Of a stretch of 64,000 bases of DNA, positions 54,165 through 63,975 are shown piece by piece. The position numbers were made by a program, and so were the translations under genes. Under the pieces are notes generated by a model. It was not told the origin of the DNA and made no database searches. It saw only the letters and a list, made by a program, of their open reading frames with translations. The stretch lies in contig JASIRB010003556.1 of the NCBI GenBank assembly GCA_030323885.1, positions 1-64,000 of the forward strand, written 5' to 3'. The DNA comes from Branchipolynoe longqiensis. Taxonomy: Eukaryota > Annelida > Polychaeta > Phyllodocida > Polynoidae. Position 1 is the stretch's first letter. Each line of letters starts with the position of its first letter.

Positions 54165-55268
54165 ACCCACCACTTCCCACTAGCGGCCGCCACTACCCGA
54201 CAGAGGCCGCCACTGCCCCATAGAGGGCGCCACTGCCCAACAGAGACCGCCACTGCCCGAAAGAGCCCACCACTTCCCACTAGAGGCCGCAACCGCCCGA
54301 TAAAGCCCACCACCTCCTACTAGAGGCTGCCACTGCCCGACAGAGGCCGCCACTGCCCCATAGAGGGCGCCACTGTCCAACAGAGGCCGCCACTGCCCGA
54401 AAGAGCCCACCACTTCCCACTAGAGGCCGCCACTGCCCGATAGAGCCCACCACTTCCACTAGGGGCCGCCACTGCCCGACAGAGACCGCCATTGCCCGAC
54501 AGAGACTGCCACTGCCCGATAGAGCCCACCACTTCCCACTAGAGGGCGTCATTACCCGACAGTGGCCACCACTGCCCGACAGAGGCCGCCACCACTGCCC
54601 GACAGAGGCCGCCACCAATGCCCAACAGAGGCCGCCACCACTGCCCGACAGAGGCCGCCACCACTGCCCGACAGAGGCCGCCACCACTGCCCGACAGAGG
54701 CTGCCGCCACTGCCCGATAGAGGCCACCACTTCCACTAGGGGCCGCCAACAGAGACCGCCATTGCCCGACAGAGGCCGCCACTGCCCGACAGATGCCGCC
54801 ACTGCCCGACAGATGCCGCCACTGCCTGACAGAGGCCGCCACTGCCCGACAGAGGCCGCCACTGCCCAACAGAGGCCGCCACTGCCCAACAGAGGCCGCC
54901 ACTGCCCGACAGAGGCTGCTACTGCCCAACAGAGGCCGTCACTGCCCGATAGAGCCCACCACTTCCCACTAGAGGCTGCCACTGCCTGACAGAGGCCACC
55001 ACTGCCCAATAGAGGCCGCCACTGCCCAACAGAGGCTGCCACTGCCCGATAGAGCCCACCACTTCCCACTAGAGGGCGTCATTGCCCGACAGAGTCTGCC
55101 ACTGCCCGATAGAGCCCACCACTTCCCACTAGAGGGCGTCATTGCCCGACAGAGTCTGCCACTGCCCGATAGAGCCCACCACTTCCCACTAGAGGGCGTC
55201 ATTGCCCGACCGTGGCCGCCACTGCCCGACAGTGGCCGCCACTGCCCTACAGAGACCACCACTGCCCA
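54165..55268. repeat. 20-bp minisatellite (CGACAGAGGCCGCCACTGCC)n
   Basis: About 55 units of 20 bp, with a second unit type (CGATAGAGCCCACCACTTCC and CACTAGAGGGCGTCATTGCC) forming 40-60 bp higher-order blocks; a 60-bp block repeats three times at 55035-55214. CCACTAGAGGGCG at 54536-54548, 55066-55078, 55126-55138 and 55186-55198 fits the CTCF core. Antisense tryptophan- and glycine-rich frames are artefacts. Confidence 0.95.
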
Positions 55269-55299
55269 CCACACACTCAAGCAATAACAAACAGAATCT

Positions 55300-55520
55300 C
55301 TATTCCACCGGAAGTGCTACGAGAGACGACCAGAATTAACTTTCGCCGTCCCTAGGTGGCGCCACTAGCAGCCCTAATTTCCGCGAGGCAACCAATCAGA
55401 AGAGGAGCAGGGCCTCACGTGACCCTCGGCAATTTGTCAGCAGATCCCCGGAACGCGCCGCCTCCCGGCTCGGCCTCACTCGGCAAAGTCTGGCACCAGT
55501 CGGGCACACCCGCCACCCGT
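55300..55520. promoter_or_regulatory. CpG-rich island with ETS, CCAAT and E-box
   Basis: ACCGGAAGTG (55317-55326, ETS), CCAATCAG (55392-55399, NF-Y) and TCACGTGA (55415-55422, USF/MiT-type), all within about 100 bp of CpG-rich DNA (GGAACGCGCCGCCTCCCGG). No exon recognised. Confidence 0.5.
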
Positions 55521-55545
55521 GGGTGCGGCAACCTGGGTGGATGGG

Positions 55546-55855
55546 TTGGTTGCTGGGATTTTTACGTCCGGGCAACATCTAAGGTCATATCAGGATGGGT
55601 ACCGACTTGTGACAGTGCACACTCATGCTGACTTTATCATGCTGCCCCAATGGGAAATCAGGCCGCCAGCACCATGACCTGATATCCCACTCAGTCACAC
55701 TATCCTGACACCGAGCTAACCAGTCCTTGCCCTATTCTAGTAATGCCGAGCGCCGATCAATTTTGCAAGTCATTGGTTTGACTTGACCAAGAATCGAACT
55801 CTTAACTTTCTGTACAGAAAGCCCGCCCTCTACCGATTCGGCCACCACGTCCTGT
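55546..55855 (-). mobile_element. SINE family A, nearly full length
   Basis: Tail GGGTTGGTTGCTGGGATTTT, body, head (minus sense) GTGGCCGAATCGGTAGAGGG. Lacks about 25 bp (CTGGCTAGGAAGCGACAAGT region) near 55756. Confidence 0.88.
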
Positions 55856-55938
55856 CCCCGGGAGGGGGTGGGCGTGTGTGTGTGTGGGGGAGGGGGGGTA
55901 GAATATTCGGGAACACAATTACGCTTGGACCTTTTTAA

Positions 55939-56291
55939 TTAAAGCTGCATGGTCCGATGGAAACTTCAAATTTTCAAAACCAACACAAGTTTCTAGATTT
56001 GATTCTCACTATCTAACTTAGATACTGGTGCAGTTATTAAACAGTTGTCGTCACATAGAAGGGAATACTGTGAATTTAATAGAATCTGTTTTTGCATAAG
56101 CCTATGGTGGTAGAGTTTTGGCAAGCTTTTCAAAATTAATTAATGACATTTGCATTTCAAATATCTCAAAAGTTCGCCAATTAAAATAGACGTTACTTCA
56201 AAGTAAAGTAAGGGAGCTTATAATGATCAACCTAATATATTTATCTCAGAAAATGAGAGAAACTCAAAACCATCGGACTGTGCAGCTTTAA
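55939..56291 (-). mobile_element. TTAA MITE, full length (353 bp)
   Basis: TTAA (55939-55942), AGCTGCATGGTCCGATGG; CCATCGGACTGTGCAGCT and TTAA (56288-56291). A good reference copy. Confidence 0.93.
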
Positions 56292-56505
56292 ACATCTGCA
56301 CAGTTTGAATCTCTTTTCTGATCCCTCGATGCCAAAGTCGCACCTGCTGTGACCTCGTCAAAATGCTGGATCCCCAACCGACAGCCAGGACCAATCAGAT
56401 CGCCGGGTGAACCGGGCGGGTGGCACAGGTCAAATTCCGATTAAAGGCAGAGTAAGGTTCACCCACCTCACCAGCTGAAATGTCACGTGCATGGTCACAT
56501 GTCGG

Positions 56506-57015
56506 AAAGGGGTGGAGGTGGGGTGGGATTGAGGTGGGTGGGGTGGGATTGAGGTGGGATTGAGGTGGGTGGGGTAGGAATTGAGGTGGGGTGGGGTGGG
56601 GTGGGATTGAGGTGGGGGTGGGGGGGATTGAGGTTGGGGGTGGGGTGGATTGAGGTGGAGTGGGGTGGGATTGAGTGCGATTGAAGGTGGGTGTGGTAGG
56701 ATTGAGGTGGGGGTGGGGGTGGATTGAGGTGGGAGTGGGGTGGGATTGAGGTGGGGTTAGGTGGGAGAGATGGAGGGGGGGTTGAGTTGAGGTGGGATTG
56801 AGGTGGGTGCGTGGGATTGAGGGTTGGGGTGGGGTGGGATTGAGGTGGGGGTGGGTTGGGATTGAGGTGGGGTGACGTGGGATTGAGGTGGGGTGGGGTG
56901 GGCTTGAGGTGGGGGTAGGGTGGGATTGAGGTGGGTATGGGATGGGATTGCGGTGGGGTGGGTTGGGATTGAGGTGGGATTGAGGTGGGGGTGAGGTGGG
57001 GGTGAGGTGGGGGTG
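56506..57015. repeat. GGGATTGAGGTGGGGTGGGGT-like minisatellite
   Basis: About 15-30 bp irregular units centred on GGGATTGAGGTGG. The antisense 226-codon proline-rich frame is an artefact. Many G-runs. Confidence 0.92.
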
Positions 57016-57144
57016 ACAAGATTTCCTTTTACTTACGTTCCTTTTGTAGGTAGTTTTTGTTACTAAACTGTCCAACAGTTAAGAGGTGCTGCCACCTACA
57101 TAGGCAGGCATGATGTTAGGGGGGGGGGGGGTTGCGCCAGCAGG

Positions 57145-57300
57145 CCGAGATGGTTCAATGGTTAAGACGCTCACTCCAGAATGACATACATGTGTGTTTG
57201 ATATCCGCACTAGGCACGGCTGCTTATAATAGTTATATGCCTGTCACATAGCGCCAGGGTGTACCCCGCTTCTAACTTGATGCGCGAAAAGGAAGAAGGC
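57145..57300 (+). mobile_element. tRNA-like SINE head (family D)
   Basis: GGCCGAGATGGTTCAATGGT, TAAGACGCTCACTCCAG, then GTGTTTGATATCC as a degenerate box B. It does not match families A-C, occurs once in the window and has no intact cloverleaf. Confidence 0.45.
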
Positions 57301-57900
57301 AAGGCAGAGGTGGAGAAAAAAGAGGCGTTTATTGGGACGCCTCAACAACATAAAGCTATACAACAGGAGAGTACAATGAGGAGGCTCAGAAGGAGCGAGA
57401 CGTATAATACAGGCTATAGAAACAATGGAAAGTAGGAAGAGGAAGCTCAGAAGGAGCGATAGTATAACTTATGCTTAGAGTTCAGGGGAGGGGCGCCGAG
57501 GAGCCCCCCACCAACAGTAAGAGGAGAGTTGGGTGGGTGGGTGGAGAAAAAAGGTGCTGCAGGGAGGACAGCTGGAAGGCAAGTGGCTGAGGGAGGCCGG
57601 CGGGCGGCCTTATAAGGGAGGAAGGGACGGCGAGGGCGGGGGAGGTGAGAAAGCGGCGGGCCGGGGTGAGGGCGCGGGAGAAAGCTGAGGAGCGGATGGC
57701 AGGGGAGGTGCGAATGCTGCGCGGCGGGGGGAGGGTCTCTTCCTTCCCTCGCATCAAACGCAATGCGAGCATTACGACCAAAGACGCCTACAAACTGGAA
57801 GCGCCTTTCGTTTGTTTGTTTATTTTGCACCATTGGAAACAGGCGCCATTCTCACACCCTATTTCCGGCCCGTGACCTCATGGAAGGCTCACCGGCCTGT
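57301..57900 (-). other. Unassigned; LTR-like signals on minus strand
   Basis: Minus strand has CCTTATAAGGCC near 57605-57616 (TATA-like) and CCAATAAACGCC near 57327-57340 (polyadenylation-like), about 275 bp apart, and AGAAGGAGCGA occurs twice. This could be a solo LTR, but no terminal repeats or target duplication were found. A 128-codon frame (57447-57833) has no domain. Confidence 0.25.
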
Positions 57901-57907
57901 CATGGTC

Positions 57908-58160
57908 CTGCTCGCCAGGTGGCAGCACCCACCTAACCTGTCACAGTGCTGCTCACCATGTCCCCAACCTTTCACAGTGCTGCTCACCAGGTGGCAGCAC
58001 CCACCATGTCCCCAACCTGTTACAGTGCTGCCCGCCAGGTGACAGCACCTGCCATGTCCCCAACCTGTCACAGTGCTGCTCACCAGGTGACAGCACCCAC
58101 CATGTCCCCAACCTGTCACACAGCTGCTCACCAGGTGGCAGCACCTGTCATGTCCCCTAC
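57908..58160. repeat. 48-bp minisatellite with CTCF-like motif per unit
   Basis: Five units; the unit contains CACCAGGTGGCAGCACC, CACCATGTCCCCAACCTG and TCACAGTGCTGCT. CTCF-like cores near 57914, 57985, 58033, 58081 and 58129; the last four are spaced exactly 48 bp. Confidence 0.92.
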
Positions 58161-58206
58161 AAGACGCAGCGTGACGGGCAGCATGGCGTGACTGTGCTAC
58201 CTGAAC

Positions 58207-58467
58207 TTAAAGCTGCATAGGCCGATGAAAACATCAAGTTTTCAAAATCAAGACAATTACCTAGATCTGATTCTACATATTTAATTTGGATACTGATGCA
58301 CTTATTAAACATTTGTCACCACATAGAAGGGAATACTGAAGCGATTTAATAGAACCTTTTACTGACAGAAAACCAAAAACCAAAAACAAGTTCTATCATG
58401 AACTTATATGTTATGGACTGGGTAAATACACCATCATTAAAACAAAAATCGGACTATGCAACTTTAA
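58207..58467 (-). mobile_element. TTAA MITE with internal deletion (261 bp)
   Basis: TTAA (58207-58210), AGCTGCATAGGCCGATG; ATCGGACTATGCAACT and TTAA (58464-58467). About 90 bp of the interior is missing or replaced by AACCAAAAACCAAAAAC. Confidence 0.88.
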
Positions 58468-58647
58468 GGCAGCCATTGTTCACAGGGAAACCTGGTGGTG
58501 GAACAATGACGCGCCGCAGATCTCACTATTTAATCAGCGTTTGTAAGAAGAGCTTTTCTACTTCCGGTTCAGCAGCAATTGAAGAACAACAGCCTTAATG
58601 CACTGTGGAATGGCGGTGGGCTGGTGTGGGCACTTAGTGGGAGGTGT

Positions 58648-58706
58648 GTTTGTTTGTTGGGGTTTTACGTCCTAGCAACATCTAAGGTCTTATCAAGACG
58701 GGTTAG
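58648..58706 (-). mobile_element. SINE family A tail fragment
   Basis: TTTGTTTGTTGGGGTTTTAC, CCTAGCAACATCTAAGGTCT. Confidence 0.85.
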
Positions 58707-58714
58707 TGGTAGGC

Positions 58715-58895
58715 GGGTGTACGTGAGTGTGTAGGTGCATGTGGGTGTGTGTGGTTGTCAGTGTGAGTGTGCCCACATGTGTGTACACGTTAAAGGGTAA
58801 GTAGGCTGATGAATATGTATGAGTGTGTGCCCATATTTAATGGTAAGTACAATTGGTGTGTATGAGTGTGTGAGTATGTATGTTTGACGGTATGT
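58715..58895. repeat. Degenerate GT tract
   Basis: GTGTGTAGGTGCATGTGGGT-like, weakly repetitive. Confidence 0.6.
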
Positions 58896-58904
58896 ACTAA
58901 TAAG

Positions 58905-59660
58905 GGCTGGCACGACTCACCACTCAGTGACTAATTAGGTCAGACACGACACACCAATCAGTGACTAATTAGGTCAGACACTACTCACCAATCAGCAACT
59001 AATTAGGTCAGGCATGACTCTCCAATCAGTGACTAATTAGGACAGGAAAGACTAACCAATCAGCAACTAATTAGGTCTGGCACGACTCACCAATCAGCAA
59101 CTAATTAGGTCAGGCATGACTCACCAATCGCAACAAAAACAACCACCAACACAACAAACACAACCACCAACACAACAAACCACCACACAAAACAAACCCA
59201 TCAGCAACAATTAGTCTGCACGACTCACCAATCAGCAACTAATTAGGTCAGGCATGACTCACCAATCAGCAACTAATTAGGTCTGGCACGACTCACCAAT
59301 CAGCAACTAATTAGGTCTGGCACAACTCACCAATCAGCAACTAATTAGGTCTGGCATGACTCACCAATCAGCAACTAATTAGGTCAGGCATGACTCACCA
59401 ATCAGCAACTAATTAGGTCTGGCACGACTCACCAATCAGCAACTAATTAGGTCAGGCATGACTCACCAATCGGCAACTAATTAGGTGATACAGGACTCAC
59501 CAATCAGCAACTAATTAGGTCAGGCATGACTCACCAATCAGCAACTAATTAGGTCTGGCACGACTCACCAATCAGCAACTAATTAGGTCAGGCATGACTC
59601 ACCAATCAGCAACTAATTAGGTGATACAGGACTCACCAATCAGCAACTACTTAGATGAGC
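58905..59660. repeat. 34-bp minisatellite with CCAAT and TAATTA in each unit
   Basis: About 20 units: ACTCACCAATCAGCAACTAA then TTAGGTCTGGCACG or TTAGGTCAGGCATG. Almost every unit holds CCAATCAG (NF-Y-type) and CTAATTAG (homeodomain palindrome). 59131-59222 is degenerate (AACCACCAACACAACAAAC). Confidence 0.95.
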
Positions 59661-59748
59661 ACGTGTCGACACAGCTCGCATCCAGCACCACAAACGAAGG
59701 TTCTCAACTGAAACGCTTCCTTTAGAGGATTTCACCCCAAAAGTAACG

Positions 59749-60045
59749 CTTGTTTTATTGAACGACGTCTCTAGAGCACATTGCTTTTTATCATCGGCTA
59801 TTGGATGTCAAACATATAATCATTCTCACATATTTCTTTGGAGGAAACCCGTTGCTGCCACATAGGCTACTCTGTCTGATAAGCAGCAAGGAGTCTTTTA
59901 TATGCACTTTCCCACAGACAGGACAACACATACCACAACCTTTGATGAACCAGTTGTGGACCACGAGTTGGAATGGAAAATAGCCCAAACGGCAAATGGG
60001 TCCACTGAGTGGGATCGATAGGATGAACAACAGCTTCACAGGTGG
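59749..60045 (-). mobile_element. SINE family C, most complete copy
   Basis: Plus-strand sense runs from the 3' end (TTTTATTGAACGACGTCTCT, AGAGCACATTGCTTTTTATC) to the 5' side (GAATGGAAAATAGCCCAAAC, GGGTCCACTGAGTGGGATCG). The last part is a decayed tRNA-like head region. Confidence 0.82.
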
Positions 60046-60240
60046 ACACGCTACTGCATGAGCTATGTCCCTCCCCATTCACAAACATTTACCAAGGGTT
60101 AAAAGATGTATACACAGGTCGAAATTCCCTTATCCGAAATTCGTAAATCCGAAAAGTTCCGAAAACGAAAGTTTTTTTTCTTTCTTTTGTTCAGTATATA
60201 CGTAGACTAGTACAGCAGTTGGTGAAACTTATAATATTAG

Positions 60241-60572
60241 TTAGTTTGTTTGTTGTTTTACGTCCTAGCAATATCTAAGGTCATATCAGGTCGGGTACCG
60301 ACTTGTGACAGTGCGCACTCATGGCGACTTTATAGTGCTCTCCCACTGGGAAACCAGGCCGCTGTCACCATGACCTGGCATCCCACTCAGTCACATTATC
60401 CTAACACTGAGCAAACCAGTCCTTGCCCTGTCCTAATAATGCCGAGCGCCTGGCTAGGAGGCGACAAGTATACATTTTTAAGTCATTTGTTTGACTCGAC
60501 CAAGGTTCGAACCCACGACCTAACAGCACGGGAGACAGACGCTCCAACTCATTCGGCCATCCCGTCTGGTCC
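60241..60572 (-). mobile_element. SINE family A, reference copy (332 bp) with target duplication
   Basis: Perfect 11-bp duplication TATAATATTAG at 60230-60240 and 60573-60583. Minus sense: GGACCAGACGGGATGGCCGA, A-box-like TGGCCGAATGAGTTGGAGC, box B TGGGTTCGAACC, body GACTGAGTGGGATGCCAGGT and ACTATAAAGTCGCCATGAGT, 3' tail CGTAAAACAACAAACAAACT. Transcription by RNA polymerase III from the internal boxes and copying by a LINE are expected from SINE biology. The closest tRNA type looks like Leu/Ser. Confidence 0.95.
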
Positions 60573-60583
60573 TATAATATTAG

Positions 60584-60918
60584 AGTATATCTGGTCTTTA
60601 TTTATCACATTATTTCATTGACCGGCATATCACTCTATAAATAAACTGTAATCTGCAGAAATATCAATTGCTCAAATGCGGACAATTTCTGATTTCTGAA
60701 GTGTCATCTCTGCAGGACCAGCATTAGCAAGACTGACGAGATCTGCCGGCTTAAACCCCCACACAATAGTCTAATCCGCACAAGAGCTTAATCCGCCCCA
60801 GACCTTTGTCCACAGAAGAGCTTAGCGCCCACAGGAGCTTAGCGGACGAAATCTGCGTAATCCCATAATCACGAAGCGAGCCAACACTCAACCAGAGCCG
60901 AGTCACCGACTCCGTGCT
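60584..60918. other. Unassigned stretch
   Basis: Contains repeated AGAGCTTA / GGAGCTTAGC phrases (60784-60845) but no gene or known element. Confidence 0.4.
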
Positions 60919-61001
60919 GCCCCCTGGTGGTCGTAAATGCCCCCTGGTGGTAAATTCTCACCGGTATTAAACGCCTCCTGGTGGTAAACGCCCCCTGGTG
61001 G
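60919..61001 (-). promoter_or_regulatory. Four tandem CTCF-like core motifs
   Basis: GCCCCCTGGTGG at 60919-60930, 60939-60950 and 60990-61001, plus GCCTCCTGGTGG at 60973-60984. In reverse these read CCACCAGGGGGC, which matches the conserved CTCF core. Spacing is about 20, 34 and 17 bp, all on the same strand. CTCF is conserved across bilaterians; binding here is an inference. Confidence 0.6.
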
Positions 61002-61006
61002 TAAAG

Positions 61007-61450
61007 TTAAACAGTCCGATTGTATTGAGTTGTTGTCATTTTCTGAGATAACTATATTATGTTGATTGTTATAATCTATCTTACTTTAGTTGGAAGTAAC
61101 TTTTATTTTAAATGGCTAACTAGTGCGATATTTGAAGCGCAACCATGCCAAATTAACTTGGGCAAGCATGTCAAAACTCTGATGGCATAGGCTTCTGCAG
61201 TAACAGGTTCTATTAAATTGCCAATAGCCGATGATAAAAATCAATGTGCTCTAGAGCCGTAGAGGCATTGTTAACTAAAACAAACCTTTTTATTTTTTTT
61301 ATTTTTTTTAAATGTCCTCAGTATTCCCGTCTGTGTGGCAACATATGTTTAATAAGTGCACCAGTTTCTAAGTTAGATGTGTAGAATCAAATCTAGATAA
61401 TTGTTTTGGTTTTGAAAATGTGTAATTTTCATCAGACTTTGCAGCTTTAA
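61007..61450 (+). mobile_element. TTAA MITE with nested family C fragment
   Basis: TTAA (61007-61010), AGTCCGATTG, lacking GCTGCAT of the end; right end CATCAGACTTTGCAGCT and TTAA (61447-61450). A family C fragment sits at 61219-61310. Confidence 0.85.
61219..61310 (+). mobile_element. SINE family C 3' fragment
   Basis: CCAATAGCCGATGATAAAAA, TCAATGTGCTCTAGAG, GGCATTGTTAACTAAAACAA, then a T-rich tract. Very short, 5'-truncated. Confidence 0.82.
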
Positions 61451-61506
61451 ATGTCCCCAGGTGTCAAACACCACCTGGCGGGAAAGGCCCTCCCCCTGTG
61501 TTAGAC

Positions 61507-61518
61507 GCCCCCTGGTGT
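61507..61518 (-). promoter_or_regulatory. CTCF-like core motif
   Basis: GCCCCCTGGTGT, reverse of ACACCAGGGGGC; a related ACCACCTGGCGG lies at 61470. Confidence 0.4.
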
Positions 61519-61594
61519 GTCGGGTGACACATTGACAGTCACCTGTGTCAAGAATTCATTGTCTTTTGGCAACATCCATTAAAGACCGCAGCCA

Positions 61595-61889
61595 TTAAAG
61601 CTGAACAGTATCAGAAGCATCAAATGTTAGCTTGATTGTGATAATCTACTTTACATTAAGTTTTATTTTAAAGAGCTAATTTTGAAACTGTTTGAATTGA
61701 AACAAACCAAATTATTTTTGGCATTCACATAGAAATGCTGGACATAATTGGCTTCAGATTTTCTATTAAATTGACTTAGTATTACACCTAATTAGGTTTA
61801 ATAAGTGCGCCAGTATTTAAATTGGATAGGTAGGATCAACTGTATGTACGGGTCTCGGTTTAGTAAATTTGATCGGATTGCAGCTTTAA
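61595..61889 (+). mobile_element. TTAA MITE, diverged (295 bp)
   Basis: TTAA (61595-61598), AGCTGAACAGTATC; right end GATCGGATTGCAGCT and TTAA (61886-61889). Confidence 0.8.
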
Positions 61890-61904
61890 GCGGCAAACAG
61901 GGTT

Positions 61905-62870
61905 TCAAATTGATGTGATTTAATCAGCGACACATTGACAACCAGGACCCTTTAACTAGCAGTAACTGATTGATGTGATTTAATCAGCGACACATTGACA
62001 ACCAGGACCCTTTAACTAGCAGTAACTGATTGAGGTGATTTAATCAGCGACACGTTGACAACCAGGACCCTTTAACTAGCAGTAACTGATTGAGGTGATT
62101 TAACCAGCGATATGTTGACAACCAGGACCCTTTAACTAGCAGTAACTGATTGAGGTGATTTAACCAGCGACACATTGACAACCAGGACCCTTTAACTAGC
62201 AGTAACTGATTGAGGTGATTTAACCAGCGACACATTGACAACCAGACCCTTTAACTAGCAGTAACTGATTGAGTGATTAACAGCGCACATTGACAACCAG
62301 GACCCTTTAACTAGCAGTAACTGATTGAGGTGATTTAATCAGCGACACATTGACAACCAGGACCCTTTAGCTAGCAGTAACTGATTGAGGTGCTTTAATC
62401 AGCGGCACATTGACAACCATGACCCTTTAACTAGCAGTAACTGATTGAGGTGATTTAACCAGCGATATGTTGACAACCAGGACCCTTTAACTAGCAGTAA
62501 CTGATTGATGTGATTTAACCAGCGACACGTTGACAACCAGGACCCTTTAACTAGCAGTAACTGATTGAGGTGCTTTAACCAGCGACACGTTGACAACCAG
62601 CACCCTTTAACTAGCAGTAACTGATTGATGTGATTTAACCAGCGACACGTTGACAACCAGCACCCTTTAACTAGCAGTAACTGATTGAGGTGATTTAATC
62701 AGCGACACGTTGACAACCAGGACCCTTTAACTAGCAGTAACTGATTGAGGTGATTTAACCAGCGACACGTTGACAACCAGGACCCTTTAACTAGCAGTAA
62801 CTGATTGAGGTGATTTAATCAGCGACACATTGACAACCAGGACCCTTTCACTAGAAGTCACTGATTTGTC
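61905..62870. repeat. 60-bp minisatellite, ~16 units
   Basis: The unit is exactly 60 bp in most copies and contains GATTTAATCAGCGACAC, TTGACAACCAGGACCC and TTTAACTAGCAGTAACTGA. One unit (62243-62290) lacks five single bases. The antisense 20-residue repeat frames are artefacts of a 60-bp, stop-free unit. Confidence 0.96.
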
Positions 62871-62967
62871 CAAACCTGCCCATTTTCTTTCTGTCGACCA
62901 ATTAACAGATTAAATTAAATCAATTCAACATCAAAATACCGGCCAGGGTACACGAGTATGTAGATAC

Positions 62968-63056
62968 TTGCTGTTTTACATCCTAACGCTATATCATGAT
63001 GGGTACCCACCCACATTTAACAGTGTGTTTATTGTCTTTATAGTACTGCCTGACAG
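62968..63056 (-). mobile_element. SINE family A, diverged 3' part
   Basis: TTGCTGTTTTACATCCTAAC, ATGATGGGTACCC, TCTTTATAGTACTGCC. Confidence 0.65.
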
Positions 63057-63975
63057 GAAACAAGGAGACATGACAGACAGGAAACAAAGATAGATGCCAG
63101 ACAGGAAACAGGCATACATGACAGACAGGGGAGACAAGAGAGTCAGGAGATCCAGGGGAGAAGGAGAGATATGGGAGGAGGAGAGATAGGGGAGACAGGA
63201 GGGACATACAGATGAGACCAGAAACAAGGAGACAGGAGAGACAGGAAACAAGGAGACAGGAGAGACAGGAAACAAGGAGACAGGAGAGACATAAAACAAG
63301 GTGACAGGAGAGACAGGAAACAAGGAGACATGAGACAAGAAACTAAGGACAGGAGTGACAGGAAACAAGTAGACAGGAGAGACAGGAAACAAGTAGACAT
63401 GACAGACAGGAAACAAGGAGACATGACAAACAGGAAACAATGCGACAGGAGAGACATAAAACAAGGTGACAGGAGAGACAGGAAACAAGGAGACATGAGA
63501 CAAGAAAATAAGGACAGGAGAGACAGGAAACAAGGAGACATGACAGACAGGAAACATGACAAACAGGAAACAAGGACTATGAAGGAGAGGTGACAGACAG
63601 GAATTAAGGAGACATGACAGACAGGAGACAAGGAGACATGACAGACAGGAAACAAGGAGACATGACAGACAGGAAACAAGGAGACATGACATACAGGAAA
63701 CAAGGAGACATGACAGACAGGAAACACAGAGACATGACATACAGGAAACAAGAAGACATGACAGACAGGAAACAAGGAGACATGACAGAGAGGAAACAAG
63801 GAGACATGAACAACAGGAAACAAGGAGACATGACAAACAGGAAACAAGGAGACATGACAGACAGGAAACAAGGAGACATGAGATACAGCAAACAAGGAGA
63901 CATGGCATACAGCAAACAAGGAGACATGACCGACAGGAAACAAGGAGACATGGCAGACAGGAAACACCAGCAGCT
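63050..63975. repeat. 24-bp minisatellite (GACAGACAGGAAACAAGGAG)n
   Basis: About 38 units of 24 bp (some 20- and 22-bp variants). 24 bp equals 8 codons, so the minus strand encodes endless MSPCFLSV-type repeats in one frame and similar repeats in the others; the 304-codon frame is not a gene. Confidence 0.95.

Noticed and set aside
54280..55280. Gly/Trp/Ser-rich antisense frames (GQWRPLSGSGG type)
   Set aside because: By-product of the 20-bp minisatellite; the frame rotates every unit and all three frames are open.
57447..57833. 128-codon Pro-rich minus-strand frame
   Set aside because: Composition follows the GC/purine-rich DNA; no domain or splice context. Only kept as part of an uncertain LTR-like stretch.
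61905..62870. Possible CRISPR-like array (60-bp periodic repeat)
   Set aside because: No conserved repeat with variable spacers; the entire 60-bp unit is conserved, so it is a minisatellite in a eukaryotic context.
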